The notes beneath the pieces were generated by a model. The model was not told the DNA's origin. It made no database searches and saw only the letters and a list, made by a program, of their open reading frames with translations. A stretch of DNA of 64,000 bases from Thalassobaculum litoreum DSM 18839 (lineage in GTDB: Bacteria > Pseudomonadota > Alphaproteobacteria > Thalassobaculales > Thalassobaculaceae). The stretch lies in contig NZ_FNBW01000012.1 of the NCBI RefSeq assembly GCF_900102465.1, forward strand, positions 62,001 through 126,000, read 5' to 3'. Of this stretch, positions 24,526 to 32,117 are shown one piece after another (the first letter of the stretch is position 1; the number at the start of each line of letters is the position of its first letter). Both the position numbers and the translations under genes were made by a program.

Positions 24526-25248
24526 ATGGACGCTTACGATCTCCAAGCACGTCATGCGCCTGTCGTATTGACGATTTTGCCGTTGGTCCTGATCGCGGTG
24601 CTCCTCGTCCCAGAGTTCAGCGCCTCTCCAATCCTTCCTGCGACATTTGGAAGTGCGGTTGTCGTGGCCATTTACGCGCTATTAGCTCGCTACGCGAGAG
24701 CGCGTGGCCGGAAGATTGAAAGTCAGTTCTTCGAGGTATGGGGGGGAATGCCAACGACTGCGATGCTTAGGCACCGTGATGATCGCCTAAATCCCCACAC
24801 CAAAGCCCGTTTTCACCTTGCTCTGAGAAATTTAGGTCCGTCGTTCATAATTCCTACAGCGGAGGACGAAAGCGTCGATCAAGCGGAGGCCGATCGTCTT
24901 TATGCTTCGGCTATGGATGAGGTGCGCAGGCGCGCGAAGGCCAAAAAGTATACCGGCGTACGTCGTGAAAACATCTCTTATGGCTTTTGCCGAAACATGC
25001 TTGCGTTACGTCCCGTAGCCCTGGCCATCAATCTCTTCTGCCTTGCGGGTTTCTGTTGGATCAAGTGGCGAGCATCCGAGGGACAGTTTGCGAACCTAAA
25101 GGAAGCCGACATTCTCGGCGTTGGAGTGATGGCGATCGCCGCCATGATCTGGATATTTATCATCCGTACAAGCCTCGTTCAGGTCCATGCAGAGGCGTAT
25201 GCTCGCGAGCTTTTCGAAACTATTGATCCTGTTGCTCCGCCTAGTTGA
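24526..25248 (+). CDS. Four-helix membrane protein, uncharacterised family
   Basis: A 240-residue protein with two N-terminal transmembrane helices (VVLTILPLVLIAVLLV and FGSAVVVAIYALLARY), a soluble core of about 110 residues and two C-terminal helices (ALAINLFCLAGFCW and GVGVMAIAAMIWIFII). The core has WGGMPTTAMLRHRDD, KARFHLALRNLG and ENISYGFCRNMLALRP. It resembles a widespread bacterial membrane family I recall as functionally unknown; this is memory, not a search. The pairing with a divergent hydrolase on an island fits an effector or anchor role, which is inference only. Confidence 0.8.
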   Translation: MDAYDLQARHAPVVLTILPLVLIAVLLVPEFSASPILPATFGSAVVVAIYALLARYARARGRKIESQFFEVWGGMPTTAMLRHRDDRLNPHTKARFHLALRNLGPSFIIPTAEDESVDQAEADRLYASAMDEVRRRAKAKKYTGVRRENISYGFCRNMLALRPVALAINLFCLAGFCWIKWRASEGQFANLKEADILGVGVMAIAAMIWIFIIRTSLVQVHAEAYARELFETIDPVAPPS

Positions 25249-25296
25249 TCGAAAGGCGGCAAGGGGCCGTTGCAAAATCGACTAAGGTATCTGATA

Positions 25297-25336
25297 TGTA
25301 TCATCACTTACTAGGTTCGTTGACGATGGTGATACA
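25297..25336. promoter_or_regulatory. Inverted repeat ahead of the serine recombinase
   Basis: TGTATCA and TGATACA are perfectly complementary, 26 bases apart, just before the recombinase ATG in an A/T-rich stretch. Serine recombinases bind such inverted half-sites next to their genes, so this may be a crossover or accessory site, or an autoregulatory operator. The overlap with the translation start region supports the latter. Confidence 0.45.
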
Positions 25337-25339
25337 CCC

Positions 25340-26026
25340 ATGAAAGCCTTAGCCTATTACCGTGTTTCGACAGACAAGCAGGGCCGCTCGGGTCTGGGCC
25401 TAGAAGCCCAGGTTGCCAAGGTTAGGGCCTACCTAGGTGAGGGTTTTCCACCTGTAGTGGCCTTCACCGAGGTCGAGAGTGGTCAGAATGCCGACCGACC
25501 CGAGCTCCGAAAGGCAGTGGACGAAGCACGACGCCGCAAGCTGCCGTTGGTCGTCGCCAAGGTCGATAGGCTGGCCCGAGACGTTCGCCTCTTCCTGGAG
25601 CTCCTGGAGCAGGGGGTGGATTTGCGGATTGCAGAACTCCCGGACCTGCCCAAGGGGGCGGCCGGACGGTTCATGCTCCAGCAGTTCGCCGCCGTGGCGG
25701 AACTGGAGCGCGGACTGATCTCGGAGAGGACCAAGGCTGCCTTGGCCGCCGCGAAAGCTCGGGGCGCGAGGCTCGGCGGTTACCGGGGCGGGCCGAAGCC
25801 CGATGCCAAGGCCGCTGCGGATGCGAGGATCAGGAAGGCCGACGGATATGCTGATGACATGGCCGAGGTCGTCAAGGGAGCCGTGGACGCCCAGGGAGGC
25901 CTGAGAGCTGCAGCGCGTTGGCTGGAGGCGCAAGGCTATCCGACGCCGCGCGGAGGGCGCTCCTGGACGCCGACCACAGTCTCCAGGACTATTGAGCGGT
26001 CGCGCGGTGGGGTCCCCAGCCAATGA
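25340..26026 (+). CDS. Serine recombinase (resolvase/invertase family)
   Basis: A 228-residue small serine recombinase. The catalytic core begins LAYYRVSTDKQGRSGLGLEAQ, here with Arg8 and nucleophile Ser10; KVDRLARDVRLFLELLEQGV and ELERGLISERTKAALAAAKARG give the remaining active-site arginines and the long E-helix. The C-terminus has a small DNA-binding domain (LRAAARWLEAQGYPTPRGGR). It could resolve cointegrates, invert a segment, or be a remnant of an older insertion. Its 3' end overlaps the convergent next gene by 38 bases. Confidence 0.9.
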   Translation: MKALAYYRVSTDKQGRSGLGLEAQVAKVRAYLGEGFPPVVAFTEVESGQNADRPELRKAVDEARRRKLPLVVAKVDRLARDVRLFLELLEQGVDLRIAELPDLPKGAAGRFMLQQFAAVAELERGLISERTKAALAAAKARGARLGGYRGGPKPDAKAAADARIRKADGYADDMAEVVKGAVDAQGGLRAAARWLEAQGYPTPRGGRSWTPTTVSRTIERSRGGVPSQ

Positions 26027-27023
26027 TGGCTCCAATTCGATGCTTGAGCGCATCGCGAAGTATGGTGGGGTTATCCCATCCTATATGATTGTATTGTTGG
26101 ACATCGAAATGGATTGCCCGGCGGGCCGGGTCCAGCAAATCAGAGCGGACCGTCGAAATAACTTCCAGCCCAAGACCAGTTGCAAAACCGGCTTCAAGAT
26201 ATACTCCTCCGCGCGCCTGATAGTGTTCTGTTCCATCCTCGCCGCGGACGCTTCCACAAGTGTAGTCTGCTACAAGAAATCTTGCGGAACGTATCTCGCC
26301 AAGAATTTTATCCATAATTGGCCCAGTGAAAGCTTCTTCACTCACGATCACAGGTCGGTAACCGGCTGACTCAATCGCGTCTAAGATTGCGTTCTTCGCC
26401 TCGTCCATGGGGGCAGCGAACCACATAGCGACAAATGCAGTGTCGCTCTGAACGCCCACAGGAGATTGTTCTGATGCGATCCAACCGTCGGGAGTGAGAC
26501 GCACACGCCCGCTGAAGTCAGTTCTAGACGGTGCGCCCTGCCCTCCAGGGTCTATAAACTCAACATGTCCTCGCCCGGCAAGGATTAGAGCCACGAGCTG
26601 GAGTTCGTCTAGCGACATGCTGTCTGTCACAGCACACGCTCGGAGAAATTCGGGTGAATTTTCCTCCAAACGGATTGCTTCTAGAGGCGCGGTCTTGTCC
26701 CGGTGAATGAGCCACTGAAATAGGCGATCAGCCTTCTCTGTAAGGGTCCAGTCCCGATACTGATTATGCTGTTCCCAATGCGAACTATGAACTGGGACCG
26801 GGAGTGTGTTGGTCATGATCCGATCAATGATCCAACGGCCAAATGCGCGTTTCGTCGATGGGTCAGGCTGGGTGATTAGCGTCTGATATAGCGTGCTCGT
26901 GAATGAGGCCTCTCCTAGTAGCCGGTGGCTTCGAACAACCGTTGTATCGTTTGGATGTACAACGGCTGTGCAGTCTGGAAGTCCAGAAACGGGACACCGA
27001 GTAGGCATTTCAGAAGGGGGCAT
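25989..27023 (-). CDS. Protein with nucleoside-2-deoxyribosyltransferase/TIR-like C-terminal domain
   Basis: About 344 residues. The C-terminal domain (about 194-335) reads AFVAMWFAAPMDEAKNAI, FLVADYT, RGGVYLEAGFATGLG and IHFDVQQYN. Asp253 and Glu277 in YLEAGFA lie where deoxyribosyltransferases and TIR-type NADases have key residues. The N-terminus has a Cys pair (CPVSGLPDC), possibly part of a metal knuckle, then a helical region. Start is ATG 27023 with GGAGG six bases upstream; a GTG seven codons earlier lacks spacing. Such fusions are common in mobile DNA and may cleave nucleotides or NAD; activity here is inferred. Confidence 0.8.
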   Translation of the reverse strand: MPPSEMPTRCPVSGLPDCTAVVHPNDTTVVRSHRLLGEASFTSTLYQTLITQPDPSTKRAFGRWIIDRIMTNTLPVPVHSSHWEQHNQYRDWTLTEKADRLFQWLIHRDKTAPLEAIRLEENSPEFLRACAVTDSMSLDELQLVALILAGRGHVEFIDPGGQGAPSRTDFSGRVRLTPDGWIASEQSPVGVQSDTAFVAMWFAAPMDEAKNAILDAIESAGYRPVIVSEEAFTGPIMDKILGEIRSARFLVADYTCGSVRGEDGTEHYQARGGVYLEAGFATGLGLEVISTVRSDLLDPARRAIHFDVQQYNHIGWDNPTILRDALKHRIGAIIGWGPHRATAQ

Positions 27024-27160
27024 TCCTGGCCTCCAAGCCTTCACTCCCTACAGCGAACAAGAAGGTATGAGATATCGATGCAGGTTGGGGAAATCACAGC
27101 TATTGAGCGTCTATTCGACGCAAATCTCTAGTCGATTTACGGTGCGGTTGTCAGCAGTAA

Positions 27161-27286
27161 AGCAGATCCAAGCAGGTCTATGCCTACAAGCTGAACCTGT
27201 ACGACGCCCGTACGGGTCAGATGGTTTTGACGGTCAGCACAGATGCCAGTGGCAGTGCTTTTGCCGATGCGGAGACGTTCGGATAA
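27161..27286 (+). pseudogene. Remnant of a secreted or lipoprotein gene (C-terminal fragment)
   Basis: A 41-codon open stretch with no start codon reads YAYKLNLYDARTGQMVLTVS and then TDASGSAFADAETFG before TAA. The pattern of beta-strands, a D-A-x-T-G turn and a conserved-looking end suggests the tail of a real protein (CsgG/DUF4410-like in flavour), with the upstream part lost. It is preceded by an in-frame TAA. Confidence 0.4.
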
Positions 27287-27487
27287 AGCACTGTAGCGAC
27301 AACGATCACGAAGCTCACTGAGTATGGACTGCTGGGACGGTAGCGAGCGGGCGGACGTGCAAACAGTGGTTCACATACGCACGCTGGAAGATTTCCACCT
27401 TAGCTGCGACGGGTCGGGATAGCGCCCAACCCCTTCAGTCGCTGTGAGAACCCAGGGAGACCAAAGTCTCCCCAGGTAACCACATGA

Positions 27488-27715
27488 TCAATGGCCGGCA
27501 GGTCCGATCCCAAGCCGGAAGGGCCAGAGCCCGCATGCAACGGCAGGGCAAAGCCGGACCTCGCCCGGCTGTCCGCCACAGCAGTCCAAGCAGGCACGCC
27601 GAATGGCCTTCATTGCCTTCGGCTCTTTCGGGTGGGGAACGTCCAGGGTCTTCATGTGCTCTAGGTTGGCGCGGAATGATGCGGTTGCTTCAGATGCGGA
27701 GACTTTGGTCTGCAA
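27488..27715 (-). CDS. Small Cys-rich protein, phage/island-associated family
   Basis: A 75-residue protein with the motif CLDCCGGQPGEVRLC, followed by AVACGLWPFRLGIGP. The arrangement C-x-x-C-C, EVR-x-C, C-x-LWP-x-R-x-G-x-x-P matches a small protein family I know from prophages and integrated elements of proteobacteria, probably a zinc-binding module of unknown role. The start is TTG 27715, after GAGGAGAGG. The conserved block makes it a real gene despite its size. It stands alone on the minus strand. Confidence 0.72.
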   Translation of the reverse strand: MQTKVSASEATASFRANLEHMKTLDVPHPKEPKAMKAIRRACLDCCGGQPGEVRLCPAVACGLWPFRLGIGPAGH

Positions 27716-28077
27716 GACGGCCTCTCCTCGGTCTTTCGAGACAAGTTGGGTGATGGTGGGGCGTTAGTGCTGTCTCGGCCTCACCAGCCTCAAAGACCGC
27801 CTGTGTGGCGTCCTTGGGCAAAGGCGGACAAAATTGGACCGGAGATGGATAGGCCCGCTGGAGCAGCGATAGACAGACCGCACAGCGTGCGGCTTCGCGA
27901 CCGGGCCGGGCGCCTCGGACCGACCCGCACCCACGGGGGAAATGCGGAGCCCGCCCATCAGGAGATGGGTGAGGTTAAATCTCACCAGAATTTCAACGCG
28001 GGTCCCATCTGCGGGGTTGCCCAGGAAGACCGGGCCCCCAAGTGTCGAAAGATAGGGCGGCCCACCGGGAGGTACCC
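27716..28077. other. Gene-poor stretch of the island
   Basis: About 360 bases between the Cys-rich gene and the 42-residue mini-gene. Both strands have open frames of 70-110 codons here, but their composition (Arg/Pro-rich, no domain pattern, no ribosome site) looks like chance. It probably holds the promoters of the two flanking small genes. Confidence 0.45.
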
Positions 28078-28206
28078 ATGACCTTAGCCGACCTACTGAT
28101 CGTGCTAGGCCGCGTCATCAGGGGCTTTCTCTTGTTGAGTATCCCGGCGGTGATCGTCGGTCTATCCGCTGTCTCTCTGGGCTACTTGATTTCCTTGGTC
28201 TCCTAG
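28078..28206 (+). CDS. 42-residue hydrophobic mini-protein
   Basis: An ATG with GGGAGG five bases upstream opens a 42-codon frame. The product starts MTLADLLIVLGRVIRGF and continues as one long hydrophobic helix (LLLSIPAVIVGLSAVSLGYL) ending ISLVS. It would be a single-pass membrane peptide with a short basic patch (GRVIRG). The strong ribosome site and pure hydrophobic composition favour a real gene. Possible roles include a holin-like or toxin peptide, or a membrane-protein modulator; none is shown. Confidence 0.55.
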   Translation: MTLADLLIVLGRVIRGFLLLSIPAVIVGLSAVSLGYLISLVS

Positions 28207-29088
28207 GGAGGGGGCCCCTTTCGGGGCGGCCCGGCTGGGACAGACCAGGAGACCTTAGCCACCTAAGAGGACCAGAGACCGCCAAGGCAGACCAGGGAGC
28301 TCCTCGGATTACCTAGGGATCACCTAGGTATATCTTAGTCAGACAGAGGAGAGTCTTCCTGGGGCGGACATAATTAGTCCGGTCGCGGGTTCCTGCGGGT
28401 TTCGGGAGGGGCGAGGAGGCCGGTCGCCTGAAAGACGCTCCCAGCCCCTAGGACTTCATCCGCATCCTGCTATGACGTTGCCCGGAGACGCATAGGTGTC
28501 CGGGTCGAAGGCCGTCGCGTGGTCATAGTTCCTCGAGGTCGATGGATTAGTATGGAGGAGACGGGGTGCGTCAGGATCGCAGGGTAGGCGCCCTGTCCCG
28601 CCTATTCGCCAACGAGCGGTGCGCTTCCTGCGCCGTCACCTTTTTCGACATCCCTTAGCTTCCTCGACCTTTTGGAGCGTGAACCGCCCCGACGGTGTTG
28701 TGGCCCAGGCAGTCCCCCGCCGTCCGTTATCGTCGAGCTAGCTAGGGTCTCTTTGGCATAGGCGTCCCGAATTTGTCCCTTGGCTTCTCAGGTCTCCCAG
28801 GATGCCAAGACGGCAATACGCCCGGTGACATTGGCTTAGATCCAGTTCCTGACCGGCATCCGCCACGGCGACCCAAAGTTCCTCGTCGTTCTCGATCACG
28901 CGGATGGAAGCGAGACGACCGCGCGTTCGGCCCTCATGGGCGGATAGAATTAACCGCTCTGCTTCTCAGCGTATTGTCACCAGCCGAGCGGCGCCGATAG
29001 GATGTCCGAGCTGGTACAGCGGCAAAGTTGGTACATGTTGTAGTAAATTATTCTTTATATTCAGTTTGATAGGTTGTTCGCCGGAGGG
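28207..29088. other. Non-coding or eroded right end of the island
   Basis: Almost 900 bases without a convincing gene. Repeated short words occur near its start: GACCAGGAGACC, GACCAGAGACC and CCTAGG (three times within about 130 bases). A minus-strand frame around 28840-28910 reads EELWVAVADAGQELDL, which looks like a fragment of a degraded gene. The stretch may include excision accessory sites next to attR; I saw no excisionase. Confidence 0.5.
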
Positions 29089-29107
29089 TCCCGCTCCCTC
29101 CGCCATA
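29089..29107 (+). other. attR (19-bp direct repeat)
   Basis: Identical to the last 19 bases of tRNA-Ser plus flank (TCCCGCTCCCTCCGCCATA). Upstream of it there is no D-arm or anticodon arm, so this is a partial tRNA copy made by integration, not a gene. GC content rises again immediately to the right. Confidence 0.93.
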
Positions 29108-29193
29108 ATTTCCCAAATTTCTGATTTCAGAGCGAGCGCCCCGGTCGGACGCTCGGGGTTGAACGCGGGTTTCGCGTTTGCTAGCCCACCGGC

Positions 29194-29517
29194 ATGCCGC
29201 TCTCCGCCACAGTGTTCTCGGTGTTGGCAGGGCTCTCGCTGCTCAGCGTCCTGATCGGCCGGCCGTGGACCACAATCGTCGCCCGCCGGCAGGCGCCCCG
29301 GGACGCCTGGGGGCATCCGCTGTTCAAGGAGACCAACACGGTCCTCACGCTGCTGTGGGCGCTGATCTTCGCGGCCACCGGGTTCTGTGCGTGGGCGACC
29401 GACGAAGGCCTGTTGTTCGTCGCGATGGCGCTGGGCAACACCGGCCTCGGCATGGCGTCGCCCTGGATCGCTAAGCGCTACGCCGCGTGGCGGGCGCCGT
29501 CCTACGGTGCGGAGTGA
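29194..29517 (+). CDS. Small integral membrane protein
   Basis: A 107-residue protein with three hydrophobic helices: VFSVLAGLSLLSVLIG, TLLWALIFAATGFCAWA and GLLFVAMALGNTGLGMA. Between them lies RPWTTIVARRQAPRDAWGHPLF, a pattern (G-R-P-x-T, A-R, W, P-x-F, N) that I associate with the C-terminal half of larger, about 190-residue membrane proteins. An in-frame TAG lies 10 bases upstream of the ATG, so this form is complete as read. It lies just right of the island; before integration it would have been about 100 bases from tRNA-Ser. Confidence 0.68.
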   Translation: MPLSATVFSVLAGLSLLSVLIGRPWTTIVARRQAPRDAWGHPLFKETNTVLTLLWALIFAATGFCAWATDEGLLFVAMALGNTGLGMASPWIAKRYAAWRAPSYGAE

Positions 29518-29559
29518 CGAACGCGCTTCCTCCGCCCGGTATGGCACCCCGCCCGGCCC

Positions 29560-30303
29560 TCAGCAGAACAGCTCGGCATGCTCCTCCACGATCTGCGGCA
29601 TCCGCCGCAGGGAGCCGGAGAGGTGTTCGCGCATGGTGCGCACCGACAGGTCGCCGTCGCCGGTCTCGATCGCGTCCACCACCGCGCGATGGGCGTCCAG
29701 CACCGACGCCGTCTTGCCCGGGCTGGGCAGGTCCAGGGTCCGCAGGCGGGCCAGGTGCCCGCAGCGGGCCTGGATGTGCTGGTGCAGGCTCGACTGGTTC
29801 ACGCTGGCGAACAGGGCCGCATGGAACGCATCGTCGAGCTGCTTGAACAGGTCGACCTGGTCCATGTCGTCGACCAGCGCCTCCTGCATCTTCAGGAAGC
29901 CGCGGGCCTTCTTCAGGGCGTCCGGGTCGCGCGCTTCGGCGAGCCGGCGGACCACCTCGCATTCGACGGCGGTGCGCAGGAAATGCTCCTCGCGCACCCG
30001 GGCGGTGTCGATCCGCGTCACCATCGTGCGCGACTGCGGGAAGGAGATCACCAGGCCGTCCTGCTCCAGGCGCAGGATCGCCTCGCGCACCGGCGACTGG
30101 CTGACGGTGAACCGATCGGCCAGCTCGCTGCGCACCAGGATGGTGTCCGGCGGCAGGTCCAGGGCGATGATCCGTTCGCGGATCTCGCCATATACCCGTG
30201 CCGAGGTCGTCAGGCGGGGCCCGCCCCGCATCGCGTCCTCGGAGGTGACGCTGCCGGCGATCGAGAAGGGATTCTTCGTCATCGTCGTGATCCTGGGCAC
30301 CAT
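29560..30303 (-). CDS. GntR-family transcriptional regulator (FadR/FCD type)
   Basis: A 247-residue regulator. The winged helix (VYGEIRERIIALDLPPDTI, LADRFTVSQSPVREAILRL) is followed by an all-helical FCD ligand-binding domain with FLRTAVECEVVRRL, DDAFHAALFASVN and DAHRAVVDAI, whose Asp and His residues usually bind a metal and a carboxylate effector. It follows the TRAP permease by 18 bases on the same strand and so should control that operon in response to the imported acid. ATG 30303 is used; ATG 30282 is an alternative. Confidence 0.9.
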   Translation of the reverse strand: MVPRITTMTKNPFSIAGSVTSEDAMRGGPRLTTSARVYGEIRERIIALDLPPDTILVRSELADRFTVSQSPVREAILRLEQDGLVISFPQSRTMVTRIDTARVREEHFLRTAVECEVVRRLAEARDPDALKKARGFLKMQEALVDDMDQVDLFKQLDDAFHAALFASVNQSSLHQHIQARCGHLARLRTLDLPSPGKTASVLDAHRAVVDAIETGDGDLSVRTMREHLSGSLRRMPQIVEEHAELFC

Positions 30304-30321
30304 GCCAAACGGTTGCGTCCT

Positions 30322-31602
30322 CTACATGAGTTGATTGGGAAGCCAAACGGTCAGACCGGAAAAGGCCACGAGCAGCGCGAAGAACAGCAGCATGGCGGCG
30401 AAGAAGGGCAAGGCCGCCCGGGTGAACGCGCCGGTCTTGCAGTCGAGAATGCCGCAGACCGTGAACATGATAACCCCGACCGGCGGCGTGAGACCCCCGA
30501 AATTGATCAGCGAGACGATCAGCACGCCCATATGCACCGGGTCGTATCCGGCCTCGATCAGCACCGGCATGACGATGGGGGTGACCAGCAGGATGTTCGC
30601 CGCCCCTTCCAGGAACATGCCGCTGACCACCAGCAGCCCCATGACCAGCAGCAGGATCAACAGCGGATCGGCGGTCAGGGTGGTGACGAAGCCGGCGATG
30701 TCCTGGGGCGCCCGCTCGATGGTCATGGCATAGCCGAGCACACCCGCCGTCATGATCAGCAGCATGATCATGCCGAGGTCCGAGACCGTCTCCCGCGCCG
30801 CCTCAAGTAGTTTCGCCAGGGTCAGCTCGCGATAGACCCCGAAGCCGATGATCAGGGCGTAGAACACCAGGAACACGCCGGCCTCGGTGGCGGTGAAGAT
30901 CCCGAAGCGGAAGCCGACCACCAGGACCACCGGGAACATCAGCGCCCAGATGCTTTCCAGAAAGCCGGCGCCGATCTCCCGCGCGGCGGGGATCCGCGGC
31001 AGGTCGGGCACGTAGCCCCGGCGCTTGGCCACCAGCCAGGTGGTGGCCATCAGCACCGCGGTCAGCACCACGCCGGGGACGACCCCGCCGAGGAACAGGC
31101 GGCCGATCGACACCTCGTTGATGTAGCCGAACAGGATCAGCCCGATGCTGGGCGGGATGGTGGCGGTGATGATCGAGCCGAAGGCCAGGATCGCGGCGGT
31201 GGAGGCCTTCGAATAGCCCTGCTTGAGCATGCTCGGGCCGAGCAGCCGCGCCTCCATGGAGGCGTCCGCCACCGCCGAGCCGGACACGCCGCCCATCATC
31301 AGGCTCAGCATGATCGAGACCTGGGCGAGGCCGCCGGCCATCCAGCCGGTCAGCAGCCGGGAGAACCGGACCAGCCGGTCGGTGATCCCGGTGGCGTTCA
31401 TCAGGTTGCCGGCCAGGATGAAGAACGGCACGGCGAGCAGCGGGAAGCTCTGGGTCGCGGTCACCATCTTCTGGATCGCCACCGTCGGCGGCATGGTGCC
31501 GGTCAGGACGAAGACCGGGACGGACGCCAGGGCCAGGGCGAAGGCGACGGGAATCCCGCCGATCAGAAACACCGCGAACAGCGCGGCCACCAGCATCAGC
31601 AT
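30322..31602 (-). CDS. dctM: TRAP transporter large permease DctM
   Basis: A 426-residue membrane protein with about 12 helices, the transport subunit of a sodium-driven TRAP system. Family motifs include the N-terminal AVPFFILAGNLMN, GGVSGSAVADASM, AAILAFGSIITATIPPSIGLI and GGLTPPVGVIMF. It starts inside the end of the small-permease gene (7-base overlap), indicating translational coupling. It works with DctQ and periplasmic DctP. Confidence 0.95.
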   Translation of the reverse strand: MLMLVAALFAVFLIGGIPVAFALALASVPVFVLTGTMPPTVAIQKMVTATQSFPLLAVPFFILAGNLMNATGITDRLVRFSRLLTGWMAGGLAQVSIMLSLMMGGVSGSAVADASMEARLLGPSMLKQGYSKASTAAILAFGSIITATIPPSIGLILFGYINEVSIGRLFLGGVVPGVVLTAVLMATTWLVAKRRGYVPDLPRIPAAREIGAGFLESIWALMFPVVLVVGFRFGIFTATEAGVFLVFYALIIGFGVYRELTLAKLLEAARETVSDLGMIMLLIMTAGVLGYAMTIERAPQDIAGFVTTLTADPLLILLLVMGLLVVSGMFLEGAANILLVTPIVMPVLIEAGYDPVHMGVLIVSLINFGGLTPPVGVIMFTVCGILDCKTGAFTRAALPFFAAMLLFFALLVAFSGLTVWLPNQLM

Positions 31603-32066
31603 CTGTCGGTCTTTCCCGGAGGGGCCATGTTACGCAGGTGGGCGACGAGCTGCGCCACCGAGGTGCGCAGCAGCAGGAGCAGGCCGACCACCATGGAGGC
31701 GTGGATCAGAGATCCGTTCATCTGGGTGGCACCGATCAGCCGGGGGTGCATCAGCACCATGTTCCGCCAGGCGTAGATCCACAGGAACACGAGCAGGGCG
31801 ATGACAATCAGCAGGTTGACCGCCTCCAGCGCGTGTCGGCCGCGCGGGCCGAGGCTGTCGGGCAGCAACGACATGCAGAAATGCCGGCGCTGCTGCATCG
31901 CCAGGTCGGCGGCGAGCATGCACAGCCAGACGAACAGCAATTGGGCGACCTCGACCGACCAGATGATCGGGCTGCCCATGCTCCGGGCGACGGCGGCGAT
32001 GCCGACGAGGATCACGATCCCCGTCAGCAGCGCCACGGCGCAGGCGGATTCCAGGTTACGCAACAT
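31596..32066 (-). CDS. dctQ: TRAP transporter small permease DctQ
   Basis: A 156-residue membrane protein with four helices, for example VALLTGIVILVGIAAVARSM, shown here at its limit of length, and NLLIVIALLVFLWIYAW. The marks IIWSVEVAQLLFVWLCMLAA and QRRHFCMSLLPD are typical of DctQ. It pairs with DctM to form the membrane part of the transporter. It lies between dctP (51 bases upstream) and dctM (overlapping). Confidence 0.92.
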   Translation of the reverse strand: MLRNLESACAVALLTGIVILVGIAAVARSMGSPIIWSVEVAQLLFVWLCMLAADLAMQQRRHFCMSLLPDSLGPRGRHALEAVNLLIVIALLVFLWIYAWRNMVLMHPRLIGATQMNGSLIHASMVVGLLLLLRTSVAQLVAHLRNMAPPGKTDRC

Positions 32067-32117
32067 TCAAGGCTCTCCGCTCCCGGGACTCTGCCTGTGC
32101 CGACATGAGGGCCCGGG

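Larger units (their letters stand above)
21901..29107 (+). mobile_element. Integrative genomic island at tRNA-Ser
   Basis: An island of about 7.2 kb bounded by an exact 19-bp direct repeat. The left copy is the 3' end of tRNA-Ser; the right copy is a tRNA fragment with no tRNA body. A tyrosine integrase reads inward from the left end, as usual for tRNA-targeting elements. Base composition falls noticeably compared with both flanks, and no housekeeping gene is inside. Cargo: MBL hydrolase, membrane protein, serine recombinase, deoxyribosyltransferase/TIR-like protein and two mini-proteins. No transfer, replication or phage structural genes were seen, so it is probably a satellite-like or decayed element. 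Confidence 0.92.

Noticed and set aside
28773-29000. A 75-codon plus-strand frame near the right end of the island
   Set aside because: No ribosome site, biased Arg/Pro composition and no motif; the minus strand there looks more like an eroded fragment.
29089-29107. Possible second tRNA at the island's right end
   Set aside because: Only the last 19 bases of a tRNA are present; D-arm and anticodon arm are missing, so it is an attachment-site copy.
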